Part shown: piece after piece, positions 17,277 to 25,107 of the stretch | Layout: each line of letters begins with the position of its first letter | How positions within the stretch are numbered: position 1 is the first letter of the stretch | Assembly: GCA_963759125.1 (NCBI GenBank) | Contig: CAVWXN010000005.1 | Span: 1,116,001-1,180,000 of the forward strand | From: JABDQA01 sp963759125 | GTDB lineage: Bacteria; Desulfobacterota; Desulfobulbia; Desulfobulbales; Desulfocapsaceae | Direction of reading: 5' to 3' | Length of the DNA: 64,000 bases | The notes under the pieces: generated by a model | Told to the model about the DNA's origin: nothing | The model's database searches: none | Seen by the model: the letters and a program-made list of their open reading frames with translations, nothing else | Translations under genes and position numbers: made by a program

Positions 17277-17412
17277 TTTCCATCCGGAAACGGCCCTTTT
17301 GTCCACGCTTCGTTGTGCTCGGAATTTCATCCTCGGAATATCGACTCGGCCTGCGGTAAAATTTCTCGCACGCCCCGATCTTGCAGAAAATTGCTCGTTT
17401 CCGGATGGAAAC
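17276..17412. mobile_element. MITE copy 1 (137 bp)
   Basis: The element is bounded by inverted ends GTTTCCATCCGGAAAC (17276) and GTTTCCGGATGGAAAC (ending 17412). It is the same length as, and about 90% identical to, the copy at 32068-32204. It has no coding capacity, so it is a non-autonomous element moved by a transposase not in this window. It begins inside the stop codon of the Rap1a-like gene (T-A from the target, G from the element). Flanks (CTAACTA / TAAATAG) show no exact duplication, suggesting age. Confidence 0.85.
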
Positions 17413-17506
17413 TAAATAGTAAGGTTATCTTGAGAAAGGGCGGTTGAATCAGGATCTGTGATGGTGGTCTCATTTTATTGTGGCGTTTTTTTCCATAATC
17501 CGATAG

Positions 17507-17523
17507 TATCACATTGTGGTATA
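17507..17523 (-). promoter_or_regulatory. shared 17-bp partial palindrome, site 1
   Basis: TATCACATTGTGGTATA is the exact reverse complement of 52844-52860, and it recurs with two mismatches at 19037-19053. The half-sites (ATCACA / TGTGGT) give it operator-like dyad symmetry. It lies 239 bases upstream of the first small-protein/PilZ module. A regulator site is a guess. Confidence 0.4.
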
Positions 17524-17557
17524 CGCTCACTTCGTATGCTGCATTTTGCCACTTCTT

Positions 17558-17596
17558 GGCGGTGTGGCCAATTCCCTTGGTCACACCGCCCTTTTT
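17558..17596 (+). terminator. Rho-independent terminator
   Basis: Arms GGCGGTGTGGCCAA and TTGGTCACACCGCC form a 14-bp stem with one G-T pair and a 5-base loop, followed at once by CTTTTT. This is a strong intrinsic terminator for transcription from the left (Rap1a-like gene or MITE read-through). Confidence 0.85.
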
Positions 17597-17745
17597 GTTT
17601 GCGACCTAACAAAAAAATGATTAATGTAACAATGTGGCATTGTAGTAATTCTTATCTCTCCTGGGTGAGGTGGTTTGCAGGCCGCTTCACCTCAGGACTA
17701 CCACATCGTTGCGCAGGAAAATTACAGCTCAATCTTCATGATTAA

Positions 17746-18126
17746 ATGACCATGATTCAGAAACATTTACAGTCTAACCAGAACATCCATGAGCTTGGTA
17801 TTAACTATGTCATCGATCTTCTGGACCGGGTTGGGTTCACGATTCATGATGTGAACAAAGACCCGGGCCATCATTTCCAACTATTTACCATAGCAAACGA
17901 CAAAGCCTTGCTGATCGCAATTCGTACTGCCTGGCATCCTGATGCAGGGGTGATTGACAATGCCACGCGAGATAGGCTGATTAAAGAATCAGAGCAACGC
18001 AATGCCGTTCCCCATTTTGCCCCCATATCATTGACATCGATGAATGGGAATGATATGCAGGCAGGTAAGATACCAAAAGGAAGCGAGTACAAAGTCATCT
18101 TTAATGGGATGACGGTTGTTCGTTAA
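17746..18126 (+). CDS. module 1 small unknown protein (possible nuclease-like fold), paired with PilZ
   Basis: A 126-aa protein with two close homologues in the window (54824-55195 and 59878-60327). Shared features in order: a helix (LGINYVIDLLDRVGFTIHDV), a strand with HHFQL, a strand LLIAIRT, the invariant W/Y-H-P-x-x-G motif, a helix (RDRLIKESEQRNAVPHFA), and a C-terminal strand pair ending EYKVIFNGMTVV. The order helix, acidic residue, H/D-x-Q, then hydrophobic-x-(K/R)-T recalls PD-(D/E)xK nuclease folds, but the catalytic positions are not conserved among the copies (here D35, H43, R60), so activity is doubtful. The PilZ gene follows after 14 bases. No recognised family. Confidence 0.75.
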   Translation: MTMIQKHLQSNQNIHELGINYVIDLLDRVGFTIHDVNKDPGHHFQLFTIANDKALLIAIRTAWHPDAGVIDNATRDRLIKESEQRNAVPHFAPISLTSMNGNDMQAGKIPKGSEYKVIFNGMTVVR

Positions 18127-18140
18127 CTGGAAATCTATCT

Positions 18141-18497
18141 ATGCGATCAACGGCTGAAAACCGTAGACAACATAAGCGGTATAAAATTGAAAATTCAGTA
18201 GCGGTGTCATCCCATGGCATCTTTCAGCTTATAGACATCAGCAGGGGTGGGTTTCGTTTCAAATGCCCTCCAGACACCTCTGTCCCCGATTCCTGGGATA
18301 CAGACATTCTGGCCTCAGCAGCTTCACTTGAAGGTTTAACTGCAAACCGAGCATGGGTTTCAATGGCTGAAAATGGCAACAATAAGCACTTACCTACTGT
18401 CGTAGGTGCAAAATTTGGAAAATTAACCAGGGTTCAAGAAACACTCTTAGCACAAATAATTAAAGCCATTTCGCAAGAGGAAGATATTCAACAATAA
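18141..18497 (+). CDS. PilZ-domain protein, module 1
   Basis: A 118-aa single-domain protein with the c-di-GMP-binding signatures of PilZ: the Arg-rich switch RRQHKR near residues 8-13 and the D-x-S-x-x-G core (IDISRGGFRF). The rest (CPPDTSVPDSWDTDILAS, AKFGKLT) is nearly shared with the protein at 60424-60780, so they are paralogues. It lies 14 bases after the module 1 small protein and is surely co-transcribed. It is probably a c-di-GMP receptor acting on that partner or on a shared target. Confidence 0.9.
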   Translation: MRSTAENRRQHKRYKIENSVAVSSHGIFQLIDISRGGFRFKCPPDTSVPDSWDTDILASAASLEGLTANRAWVSMAENGNNKHLPTVVGAKFGKLTRVQETLLAQIIKAISQEEDIQQ

Positions 18498-18670
18498 ATA
18501 GATTTTGCCCCCCACCTCTTGTCCCTCCTCATAACTCCAGCATATCTCTTGGACGCACTAAAATGACAAAATTATATCATCACTGTTGCCCGTCAGACCA
18601 TGTGAGACAAAAATAGGACAAGAATTAAGAGAGACTCCGAGGTAGAATTTAACCCAAAGGAGTGTCGATC

Positions 18671-18790
18671 ATGTCAGCCAAAGACAGTGCCGAATCTGTC
18701 GTACGACAGATTCGGCGGAAGACCCGTCGAAAGTGCTCAGCTGAAGAAAAAATCAGAATCGTCCTGGAAGGAATGCCTCTTTTGTTGTAG
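18671..18790 (+). pseudogene. IS3-family OrfA N-terminal fragment
   Basis: Behind an AAAGGAG ribosome site, an ATG opens a 39-residue frame. The segment RRKTRRKCSAEEKIRIVLEG matches the helix-turn-helix start of IS3/IS911-type OrfA proteins (T-R-R-K-Y/F-S-A-E-E-K-I-R-I-V-L-E-G). It then hits a TAG after MPLLL. Nothing of OrfB follows, so it is a stub of a lost insertion sequence. Confidence 0.8.
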
Positions 18791-18824
18791 GTATTTAAAT
18801 ATAGCTATTGATAAGGATTTTAGT

Positions 18825-19013
18825 CTACCTTACAACTCCTGGAGTACTAGTAGGAGCTTTTCCTGCAACGCCACCTGCCTCTCCTTGGTCTACAGTTCCT
18901 CCTATATCTTCACCAACGTCACCGCGGTTTTTTCCTCCAGCAGCAAATACTGGAGAAACAGTCATAGAAGCAACCAAGGTTACTGCGATTAGGAGGGACA
19001 TCAGTTTTCTCAT
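18825..19013 (-). CDS. small secreted Gly/Asp-rich peptide
   Basis: A 62-aa precursor with AAAGGAG 9 bases before the ATG and a clean signal peptide (MRKLMSLLIAVTLVASMTV, cleavage after FAA). The mature peptide of about 38 residues is Gly-rich (GKNRGDVGEDIGGTVDQGEA). There is no cysteine and no family I know. A 17-bp motif shared with two other places lies 24 bases upstream of the ATG. It may be a secreted or periplasmic peptide; function unknown. Confidence 0.7.
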   Translation of the reverse strand: MRKLMSLLIAVTLVASMTVSPVFAAGGKNRGDVGEDIGGTVDQGEAGGVAGKAPTSTPGVVR

Positions 19014-19036
19014 GCTAAGCTCCTTTCATTTAGTTG

Positions 19037-19053
19037 TATTACATTGTGGTATT
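19037..19053 (-). promoter_or_regulatory. shared 17-bp motif, site 2
   Basis: TATTACATTGTGGTATT matches the 17-bp motif of 17507 and 52844 at 15 positions. Read on the minus strand it lies just upstream of the small secreted peptide gene, where an operator or promoter element would be. Confidence 0.4.
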
Positions 19054-19240
19054 TTGGGTATTTGCCCATTACTTCTTAGTCATATCTCAATTTAAATATG
19101 AAAGTCAAGACCACGGCGTGGTTGAGGATTTTAATAGCGAAAGAATTGAAGTCTTCTATATTTACAAATGCTTCAATGGTTTCCAACAGCATCTCAATCC
19201 TTCCGTTGACATCAAAAATCGAGCCTTTCTCCGATCACAC

Positions 19241-20845
19241 CTACTCAGACCAGCTGTAAGTTATCGAATCAAGAACAGTCGGGGTATTGTCAGTATGGGC
19301 GTACATTTCCTTGAATCTAGAAATCGCCGGAGAATCGTCCTGAAGAAGATTATCGAGAAATTGAGGACTGCTGGATTGATAAAGGAGTTTTACTTTGATC
19401 GTTAAAGGAAAGAGAGCATCATTCAAATCTATATCATAAGTGACAATATCGGTTCCAGAACCCTCCTGAGTGCCGGCCGCATTGAAATTCATATCAGTGG
19501 CAGCCTTTCCCTTTATGCCGGTAAAGGACGCCATTTGCCCTGTCCGCTGATATCCTTTGGGCGGAAGGCGATTGTCCTTTAAATAAATTGCTGCGCTCAG
19601 CAATGTACTGGTCTTTTTTCCTGAAACATCGCCCATGATAGACTGATAAATCTGTATTTGGTCAAATGAGTCGATGACCATGTGATGAGGTTCATAGGTG
19701 CTGTCCAGGCCAACAATTTCACCTTCAGACGTATAACTCCCGGATTCGAAGATCACTCGTTCCTTGAGGTCCGCAACTGAAAGATAAAGCCAGACCCTTC
19801 TTGACGGAAATCCTGTAGGTAATTTATGGCCTGTTCTGTTGGCGACACTCACATCCACCTGGAGCCGAGCATCTTTCTGCTCCACCCGCATAATACTAAT
19901 TTCCGCCGCTTCCTGGCTCAAACGTTCTTCCGTTCTTTTGATAGTTTGCTCGAACAGCGCTTCGGGAATGGGACTGCCGAGACGCTGTCGGTTATCTTGC
20001 AGCATCTCTAAAATAAATGTGTTTCCACCTATGAAGTGGTGTTTCCAGAACGGTGTCTGTTTTACCTGGTACCATGGCGGTCGATTGGTAATTTTGACTG
20101 GTTCGTTAACCTTCGGCATATGGCAATCCTGGCAGGATTGATAGTTCTCAGGTGAGGAATAAGAACTATTCAGCCACTCCAAATAGGGAGTCTGCTCTGG
20201 AAATTCCCCAGCAATCTGACCATCTTCAGCAACAATCGGCGTAAATAGGGTGTGGCAGGTTGCACAGAACTCCGGTTTATCAACCTGTGTGCCGTATATT
20301 GGTAAATAGTCCACATGATTGATCATAGGGTTTGCGAACACTTGTTCATATGGGCCAAAGATTTTTCGCTCGTCACTGATAACGTAATTTCCGGAGAAAC
20401 TCGATTCATCATCCAAACCCTCATTTTGAATCTGATGACAAAGCGTGCAGCTGACACCATCAGAGGCGAACGGAGTGGTTTCGGCCTCAGATAATGAATA
20501 GGTGTCAAGACCATCTCGAATCGCTTGGGTTCGGGCCATCGGCGCGTGGCAGGTGAGACATTTATCTTCTATCGCTGCAGCCAGGTGAGGATTGCGGACA
20601 ATCTCTGATTCAACCTTGGCACGAAAGAGCGGGTCTCTGAAGGAGTTGGCCATCATGGTTGCACTCCAGTCATCGGCTATTGATAGGTCGTTTCCTTGAC
20701 TGTCAATCAAAGCAGAGGAACTGGAGGTGTGGCAGAATGCACACTCGTTAGATGTGGCAAATTGTGATGTAAACGCTGCAAAGCCAGGTGAAATGCCAGC
20801 TATGATCAAATATACTGTGCCACTATAAAGGATATATCTGGTCAT
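19241..20845 (-). CDS. pentaheme cytochrome c, exported
   Basis: A 534-aa exported protein with five C-x-x-C-H heme sites: CAFCH, CLTCH, CTLCH, CATCH and CQDCH, all within the first 260 residues. The C-terminal half is a beta-rich domain without hemes (DVSVANRTGHKLPTGFPSRR). The NRTGHKLPTGFP motif is typical of cytochrome c-554-like multiheme proteins in Deltaproteobacteria. The ATG at 20845 is preferred over the one at 20860 because GAGGG precedes it; a signal peptide follows. It is likely a periplasmic or surface electron carrier. No partner oxidoreductase is adjacent. Confidence 0.92.
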   Translation of the reverse strand: MTRYILYSGTVYLIIAGISPGFAAFTSQFATSNECAFCHTSSSSALIDSQGNDLSIADDWSATMMANSFRDPLFRAKVESEIVRNPHLAAAIEDKCLTCHAPMARTQAIRDGLDTYSLSEAETTPFASDGVSCTLCHQIQNEGLDDESSFSGNYVISDERKIFGPYEQVFANPMINHVDYLPIYGTQVDKPEFCATCHTLFTPIVAEDGQIAGEFPEQTPYLEWLNSSYSSPENYQSCQDCHMPKVNEPVKITNRPPWYQVKQTPFWKHHFIGGNTFILEMLQDNRQRLGSPIPEALFEQTIKRTEERLSQEAAEISIMRVEQKDARLQVDVSVANRTGHKLPTGFPSRRVWLYLSVADLKERVIFESGSYTSEGEIVGLDSTYEPHHMVIDSFDQIQIYQSIMGDVSGKKTSTLLSAAIYLKDNRLPPKGYQRTGQMASFTGIKGKAATDMNFNAAGTQEGSGTDIVTYDIDLNDALFPLTIKVKLLYQSSSPQFLDNLLQDDSPAISRFKEMYAHTDNTPTVLDSITYSWSE

Positions 20846-20955
20846 GTATGCCCTCGTCATTTATCTATGAATGTTTACCCAGGGACAGTCTATTAGAGCT
20901 GCGCCACTGACGGCCACCACCTTGACCTGCCTCACCTGACCGGTCCACTTTTAAG

Positions 20956-21153
20956 TTAGTGAATTTGAAGGTCCACGTCTTTCCTCTGTGCTTGGGGTAT
21001 ATGATTGACCTGCACCGCTTCAGGTGCCGGTGGCTGGCGGCTAAACGAATTATTCGGACGAATACTATTATACAACTTCTGCCATTGTTCGATCAATATC
21101 TGTAATTCTCCTTTAAGTTGCCCGTCTCTTAGCTTGCCATAGAACGATTCATT
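20956..21153 (-). pseudogene. IS3-family OrfB (integrase core) C-terminal fragment
   Basis: The frame encodes NESFYGKLRDGQLKGELQIL followed by WQKLYNSIRPNNSFSRQPPAPEAV. It matches the end of IS3-group transposases (C-E-S-F-x-G-K-L-R-D-E, W-R-x-x-Y-N-x-x-R-P-H-x-S-L-x-x-x-P-P-A-P). A small deletion after KLRD removes the usual helix start. It is opposite in strand to the OrfA stub at 18671, so it comes from another copy or an inverted one. Confidence 0.85.
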
Positions 21154-21359
21154 TTAACCTTTCTACCAGGGGCTGTCCGGCTAAAAAACAAGGTCTTTAC
21201 CTGAAGCTTCTGGGGAAAAGAGTCGTGGTGATTCCTTCGAGATGGGAAGGCCAGGTGGAAGCAAGGACGGTTCCGATCAGAAACTAGTGGAGGATAAATA
21301 AATGCCGCGGTAAGATCTCGGTATATAAGCTCAATCAATAACCAATCATAGGGGGCAGT

Positions 21360-21665
21360 ATGGGAACTGATGACAAATTACTTGTAACTGTAATTTTACG
21401 CCATGACCAGTCAAAGAACCTAAACGAGATAATGGGATACCTGAAGGAAACAGGGTTCTACCGGGAATTTCCGCCAGAGGGTTGCGAACTTGTCTCCTGG
21501 GTAGTCGCTATGTCATACGGGTTCATCATCCAATTACGCTTGGCACCCTCTGCTCTCCGCAACCTGAACCGCTACATAGAACAGAAGGCGTGGGGGGCGT
21601 TCCGCTACGAGGTGTATCCAGCGTATGATTTTGAGCCGATTGCCAGGAAGTTCAAGGAGGAGTGA
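21360..21665 (+). CDS. hypothetical protein, 101 aa
   Basis: A compact acidic/basic protein, soluble by composition. It has a strand-rich start (DDKLLVTVILRHDQSKN), a helix (LNEIMGYLKETGFYREFPP) and a second half (APSALRNLNRYIEQKAWGAF, then YEVYPAYDF). The alternating strand-helix order suggests a ferredoxin-like alpha/beta fold. A G-rich ribosome site (GGGGGC) precedes the ATG. I do not recognise the family. It is flanked by an IS fragment and an inverted repeat, so it may have come in with mobile DNA. Confidence 0.65.
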   Translation: MGTDDKLLVTVILRHDQSKNLNEIMGYLKETGFYREFPPEGCELVSWVVAMSYGFIIQLRLAPSALRNLNRYIEQKAWGAFRYEVYPAYDFEPIARKFKEE

Positions 21666-21706
21666 CCCTCGCACCTGAAGATACAGAAAACATCTTTAGT
21701 TGAGCA

Positions 21707-21773
21707 GGCGGTGATAGTACTCAGGGTAGCAGAAGGTTAGCCCGGATAAAAAAGTGGCAATACCATCACCGCC
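21707..21773. repeat. inverted repeat between convergent genes
   Basis: GGCGGTGATAGTA (21707-21719) and TACCATCACCGCC (21761-21773) pair over 13 bases with one mismatch around a 41-base loop. It lies between two convergent genes and could act as a bidirectional terminator or be a small mobile or cassette-like palindrome. Confidence 0.5.
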
Positions 21774-21790
21774 CGCATTAGACGTTGAAA

Positions 21791-22033
21791 TCAGTAGATA
21801 ATCGAGCCGCTCTTGATATCCTCTTTGCGCTTGAGATATTCCTCTTTGGTGATATTGCCCGCTTTGAAATCCTCTTCCAGGCGATCCATTTGCTTTTTGT
21901 TCTGATATTCATAAGCCGCACCGACTCCAGCCGCGCCGACAGCGGCGCCGCCTATCATTTCTTTACTGCATCCCTGAAAAGTTGCGGCAACAAACATAAT
22001 AAAAACGGATATAACCAGGTATCTGATGTACAT
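21791..22033 (-). CDS. SHOCT-domain lipoprotein
   Basis: An 80-aa lipoprotein. Signal peptide with lipobox ending QGC (Cys 22), then a glycine-zipper-like stretch (GGAAVGAAGVGAAY), then a SHOCT motif at the C-terminus (LEEDFKAGNITKEEYLKRK). GGAGG lies 7 bases before the ATG. SHOCT (short C-terminal domain) often mediates oligomerisation or interaction; the glycine zipper suggests membrane packing. Role unknown. Confidence 0.85.
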   Translation of the reverse strand: MYIRYLVISVFIMFVAATFQGCSKEMIGGAAVGAAGVGAAYEYQNKKQMDRLEEDFKAGNITKEEYLKRKEDIKSGSIIY

Positions 22034-22382
22034 GCTGACCTCCCATGTAGCTCTGTTTAATCAGGTCCCACCTCCCGCTCTTCCGGAATTTGCGCTTTAT
22101 CCGAAGGTGGGCAGCAGCTGGGCAGTGTTAAGTCATGCTTCCAGCGTCTCTTAACCACTACTGACGATTTGAGTGAAATTATAGCGCTATGCCCGATCGG
22201 CTGTCAAAGTACATTTTTTGATAAGCAATACCCGCAAGGAGAAATTCTTCCTCTCGCTTTCGATGGTGTTCATCCTTCCCGCTGTCTCGATTATCAAGTA
22301 AAAGATGGTTGTAAGTTCCCTTTCCAGAATGGAAGATTGTGCGACCCGATAAAAGGCCACCACGGCAGAACAGATAGATAAA
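22034..22382. other. intergenic, no gene seen
   Basis: Divergent promoter region of the SHOCT lipoprotein and yaiI. I saw no clear operator, hairpin or RNA gene. Confidence 0.4.
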
Positions 22383-22838
22383 ATGAAAATCTGGGTAGAT
22401 GCGGACGCCTGTCCGGTAGTGATCAAAGAGATACTCTACAAAGCGGCCGAAAGGACACGACTGCAGTTAACCTTGGTCGCCAATAGTCGTTTTCGCATAC
22501 CAAAATCTTCATTTATTAGATTCCTCCAGGTTCCACATGGCCAAGATGTAGCGGACACTGAAATAGTGAATAAAATTGACTCTGGTGATCTTGTAATTAC
22601 AGCCGATATTCCGCTGGCTGCTCGAATAGTAGAAAAAGGGGGGCTTGCTCTCAATCCGCGTGGGGAAATCTATTCTGAAGAGAATATAAAAGAGCGGTTG
22701 AGTACCAGAGATTTTCTCGATTCTCTGCGGTCGAGCGGCCTGGAAACCGGCGGCCCGCCGGCTCTGAACCCACGCGATAAACAGGCCTTTGCAAATAGTC
22801 TGGATAAACTACTAAGCAAATATTCAAATAGGGCATAA
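22383..22838 (+). CDS. yaiI: YaiI/YqxD family protein (UPF0178)
   Basis: A 151-aa cytosolic protein of the UPF0178/DUF188 family. It has the hallmark start MKIWVDADACPVVIKEILYK, the central QDVADTEIVNKIDSGDLVIT and ADIPLAARIVEKGGLALNPR. The acidic residues in D-A-D-A-C-P and D-x-A-D point to a PIN-like nuclease fold. The biochemical role is not established. The length is standard. No ribosome site stands out and it is probably a single-gene unit. Confidence 0.93.
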   Translation: MKIWVDADACPVVIKEILYKAAERTRLQLTLVANSRFRIPKSSFIRFLQVPHGQDVADTEIVNKIDSGDLVITADIPLAARIVEKGGLALNPRGEIYSEENIKERLSTRDFLDSLRSSGLETGGPPALNPRDKQAFANSLDKLLSKYSNRA

Positions 22839-22968
22839 CCGGCTATTTCACCGCGTCGCTTTTCCCCTATTAATTCGGGAAAGGCCTAAAAATAATCATT
22901 TGCGGGCCAAGAGCGCTTCGAGCATGCAGCGGGCTGAAGCGGCTTGGGTGCCGCGCAGGGAGTAAAGT

Positions 22969-24318
22969 ATGGCCCATTACGATCTGTTTGTCATTGGAGG
23001 AGGTTCGGGCGGGGTCGCCTGTGCCAGGAGTTCGGCGGCGCTGGGCGCCAAGGTCGGTCTGGCGGAAGGTGAGCGTCTGGGCGGCACCTGTGTGAATCGC
23101 GGCTGCGTCCCGAAAAAATTCCTGATGTATGCCTCGCTCGCCGCGGAAGAATTGTGCAATGCGGTGAGTCTGGGCTGGACCTGCCATGATGCAACACTTG
23201 ACTGGGCCGAACTGCGTGACGGGGTCCAGGCGGAGCTGCGGCGGCTCAACGGTATCTACGACGGTCTGCTGGAGAAGTTCAACGTGCGGGTCTACCAGGA
23301 TGCGGCTCGTTTTCTGGATGCACGCACCCTGCAGGTCGGCAACGAGCAGATCACCGCCGACCGGATCATGATCGCCACCGGCGGGTCGCCCTTCGTCCCT
23401 GATTTTCCGGGTAAAGAGCATGTCATCGTCTCGGACGATGTATTTCTGCTCGACACGCTGCCCCGCACCATGGCCATTGTCGGCGGCGGCTATATTGCCC
23501 AGGAATTCGCCTCCATTTTCCACGGGCTCGGCGTCAAGATTACCCGGGTTGTGCGAAGCTCCCGCCTCCTGCGCGGGTTCGATGCGGATCTGGCCGAACA
23601 TCTGCTGGCCGAGCAGGTGAAAAAGGGGATCACCATCAGGTGCGCCACCAACGTCGACCGGGTCGAGAAAACCGCGGACGGCCTGCGGGTGATCTGTGAG
23701 GAATGCGACAGCAGGACCTTTGATCAGGTGCTCTTTGCCACTGGACGCACACCCAACACCGCCGGTCTCGGACTTGCCGGGATCGGTGTCGCCCTGAACG
23801 AGGCAGGGGCCATCGAGGTCGATGAGCGGATGCAGACGTCCGTCGATAATATTTATGCCATCGGTGATGTGACAGACCGCATGAACCTGACGCCGGTGGC
23901 GATCAATGAGGGCCGCATCTTTTCAGCCAACCACTTCGGTGGGGAAGAGCGGACGATGGATTACTCCAACATCCCGACGGCGATTTTCAGCCAGCCGCCT
24001 CTCGGGACGGTCGGCCTGACCGAGGCCCAGGCCCGGGAGCGCTATGACCGGGTTGTCATTTTCAAAACGGTGTTCAGGCCGATGAAATATGCCCTCGGCA
24101 GGGTTGACGAAAAAACACTCATGAAACTCGTGGTGGACGGCGCTAGTGACCGGGTTCTGGGGGTGCACATGGTGGGGCCGGACGCAGGAGAAATCCTGCA
24201 GGGCTTTGCGGTCGCCCTGAAGGCCGGGGCTACCAAGACCGACTTTGACCGCACCGTGGGCATTCATCCAAGCAGCGCCGAGGAGTTTGTGACCATGCGT
24301 GAGCCCTTTACAGAATAG
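22969..24318 (+). CDS. gor: glutathione-disulfide reductase
   Basis: A 449-aa FAD/NAD(P) class I disulfide oxidoreductase. The FAD motif GGGSGG is at 10-15. The redox-active disulfide is C-V-N-R-G-C-V-P-K-K near residues 43-52, the glutathione reductase form rather than the lipoamide form. Next come the NADPH Rossmann GGGYIAQEFASIF and the R-S-S-R-L-L-R-G-F-D segment whose Arg residues favour NADPH, the second FAD motif (YAIGDVTDR) and the C-terminal HPSSAEEF with the catalytic His-Glu pair. It reduces GSSG to GSH. Weak ribosome site (GGGAG). The gene is clearly GC-richer than its upstream neighbour, hinting at acquisition. Confidence 0.92.
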   Translation: MAHYDLFVIGGGSGGVACARSSAALGAKVGLAEGERLGGTCVNRGCVPKKFLMYASLAAEELCNAVSLGWTCHDATLDWAELRDGVQAELRRLNGIYDGLLEKFNVRVYQDAARFLDARTLQVGNEQITADRIMIATGGSPFVPDFPGKEHVIVSDDVFLLDTLPRTMAIVGGGYIAQEFASIFHGLGVKITRVVRSSRLLRGFDADLAEHLLAEQVKKGITIRCATNVDRVEKTADGLRVICEECDSRTFDQVLFATGRTPNTAGLGLAGIGVALNEAGAIEVDERMQTSVDNIYAIGDVTDRMNLTPVAINEGRIFSANHFGGEERTMDYSNIPTAIFSQPPLGTVGLTEAQARERYDRVVIFKTVFRPMKYALGRVDEKTLMKLVVDGASDRVLGVHMVGPDAGEILQGFAVALKAGATKTDFDRTVGIHPSSAEEFVTMREPFTE

Positions 24319-24327
24319 GGGCAAGGC

Positions 24328-25107
24328 TCATACCTTTCTAAACCGGACGATCAAACAATGTGAGGTCAGCCCAATCAGGGTCAAGACAACAGTCACCGCA
24401 ACAACCTGCAGTGCATGTCTGATGAAACTCTCCGGGTGAGCCAGAAAGGCCTGATTCACAAGAGGAACCCCAAGGGAGAAGGCAAGATACCAGAATAACG
24501 GAACAATAAATATCAATGGCTTGGTTCTCGGACTCTGGGGTTTATCAGTTCGGTGTTCGGGAGCCTGGCGGTTATGCCAGGCGGAAATGGCCCTGGAGTA
24601 GGAAAAGAGAAGCAGATAAAAGACACAGGTTCCGACAATCCGGTGGACAGCTTCAGAACTCAACCATGACCAGTGGAACTCGACAGCGTAAAAATAAGTC
24701 GCCAGCAATATCCGCAGGACATTGGCAAGGATCGCGACCCAATAGGATAAGAATCCAGCGATCATTATTTTTGTCAGGGTCCCGGCCAGTCGCTGTACTC
24801 TTTGGGTTAACTGGAAGGCCGACATGCAAAAGGCGATGATGTAAAAGTTAACCCCGGCGCAGGCCGGCGCGATTACCACATCATGTTCGACGTCAACCCA
24901 GCCATATCCCGGCTCGTGCACGAAATTCAGATTCGAGAACAATTCCACCAAGCGGGCAACAGGTCCTAATATCCAGCTCAGATCTTCGCTGGCCGCCCCG
25001 CGGTAATATGCTTTGAGCAGGTAGGCCGCAGCAAGTACGATTGAAGTGACGACCGCCTTGTGCGCCAAGGAAGATCGACTCCAGTCGATGCTCATTTGGC
25101 TATCCAC
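24328..25107 (-). CDS. xrtK: exosortase K
   Basis: A 259-aa integral membrane protein with about seven helices and the exosortase catalytic trio: Cys83 in APACAGVNFYI, Arg132 in NVLRIL, and His155 in EAVHRIVG. Exosortases are transpeptidase-like enzymes that recognise PEP-CTERM tails. The overall length and the extended C-terminal helices fit the exosortase K branch, as I remember it. It starts with a GTG at 25107, overlapping the end of the upstream VIT/vWA gene, or with an ATG at 25095; GAGGAGG lies just before. It is co-transcribed with its likely sole substrate, 25100-27085. Confidence 0.85.
   Translation of the reverse strand: MDSQMSIDWSRSSLAHKAVVTSIVLAAAYLLKAYYRGAASEDLSWILGPVARLVELFSNLNFVHEPGYGWVDVEHDVVIAPACAGVNFYIIAFCMSAFQLTQRVQRLAGTLTKIMIAGFLSYWVAILANVLRILLATYFYAVEFHWSWLSSEAVHRIVGTCVFYLLLFSYSRAISAWHNRQAPEHRTDKPQSPRTKPLIFIVPLFWYLAFSLGVPLVNQAFLAHPESFIRHALQVVAVTVVLTLIGLTSHCLIVRFRKV

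Noticed and set aside
17276..17412. Inverted-repeat element considered as an attenuator of the Rap1a-like gene
   Set aside because: The same 137-bp sequence recurs at 32068 with a target duplication, so it is a mobile element.
22870..23601. 243-codon frame antisense to the glutathione reductase gene
   Set aside because: Shadow of a GC-rich coding region; the sense protein has all family motifs and the antisense product has none.
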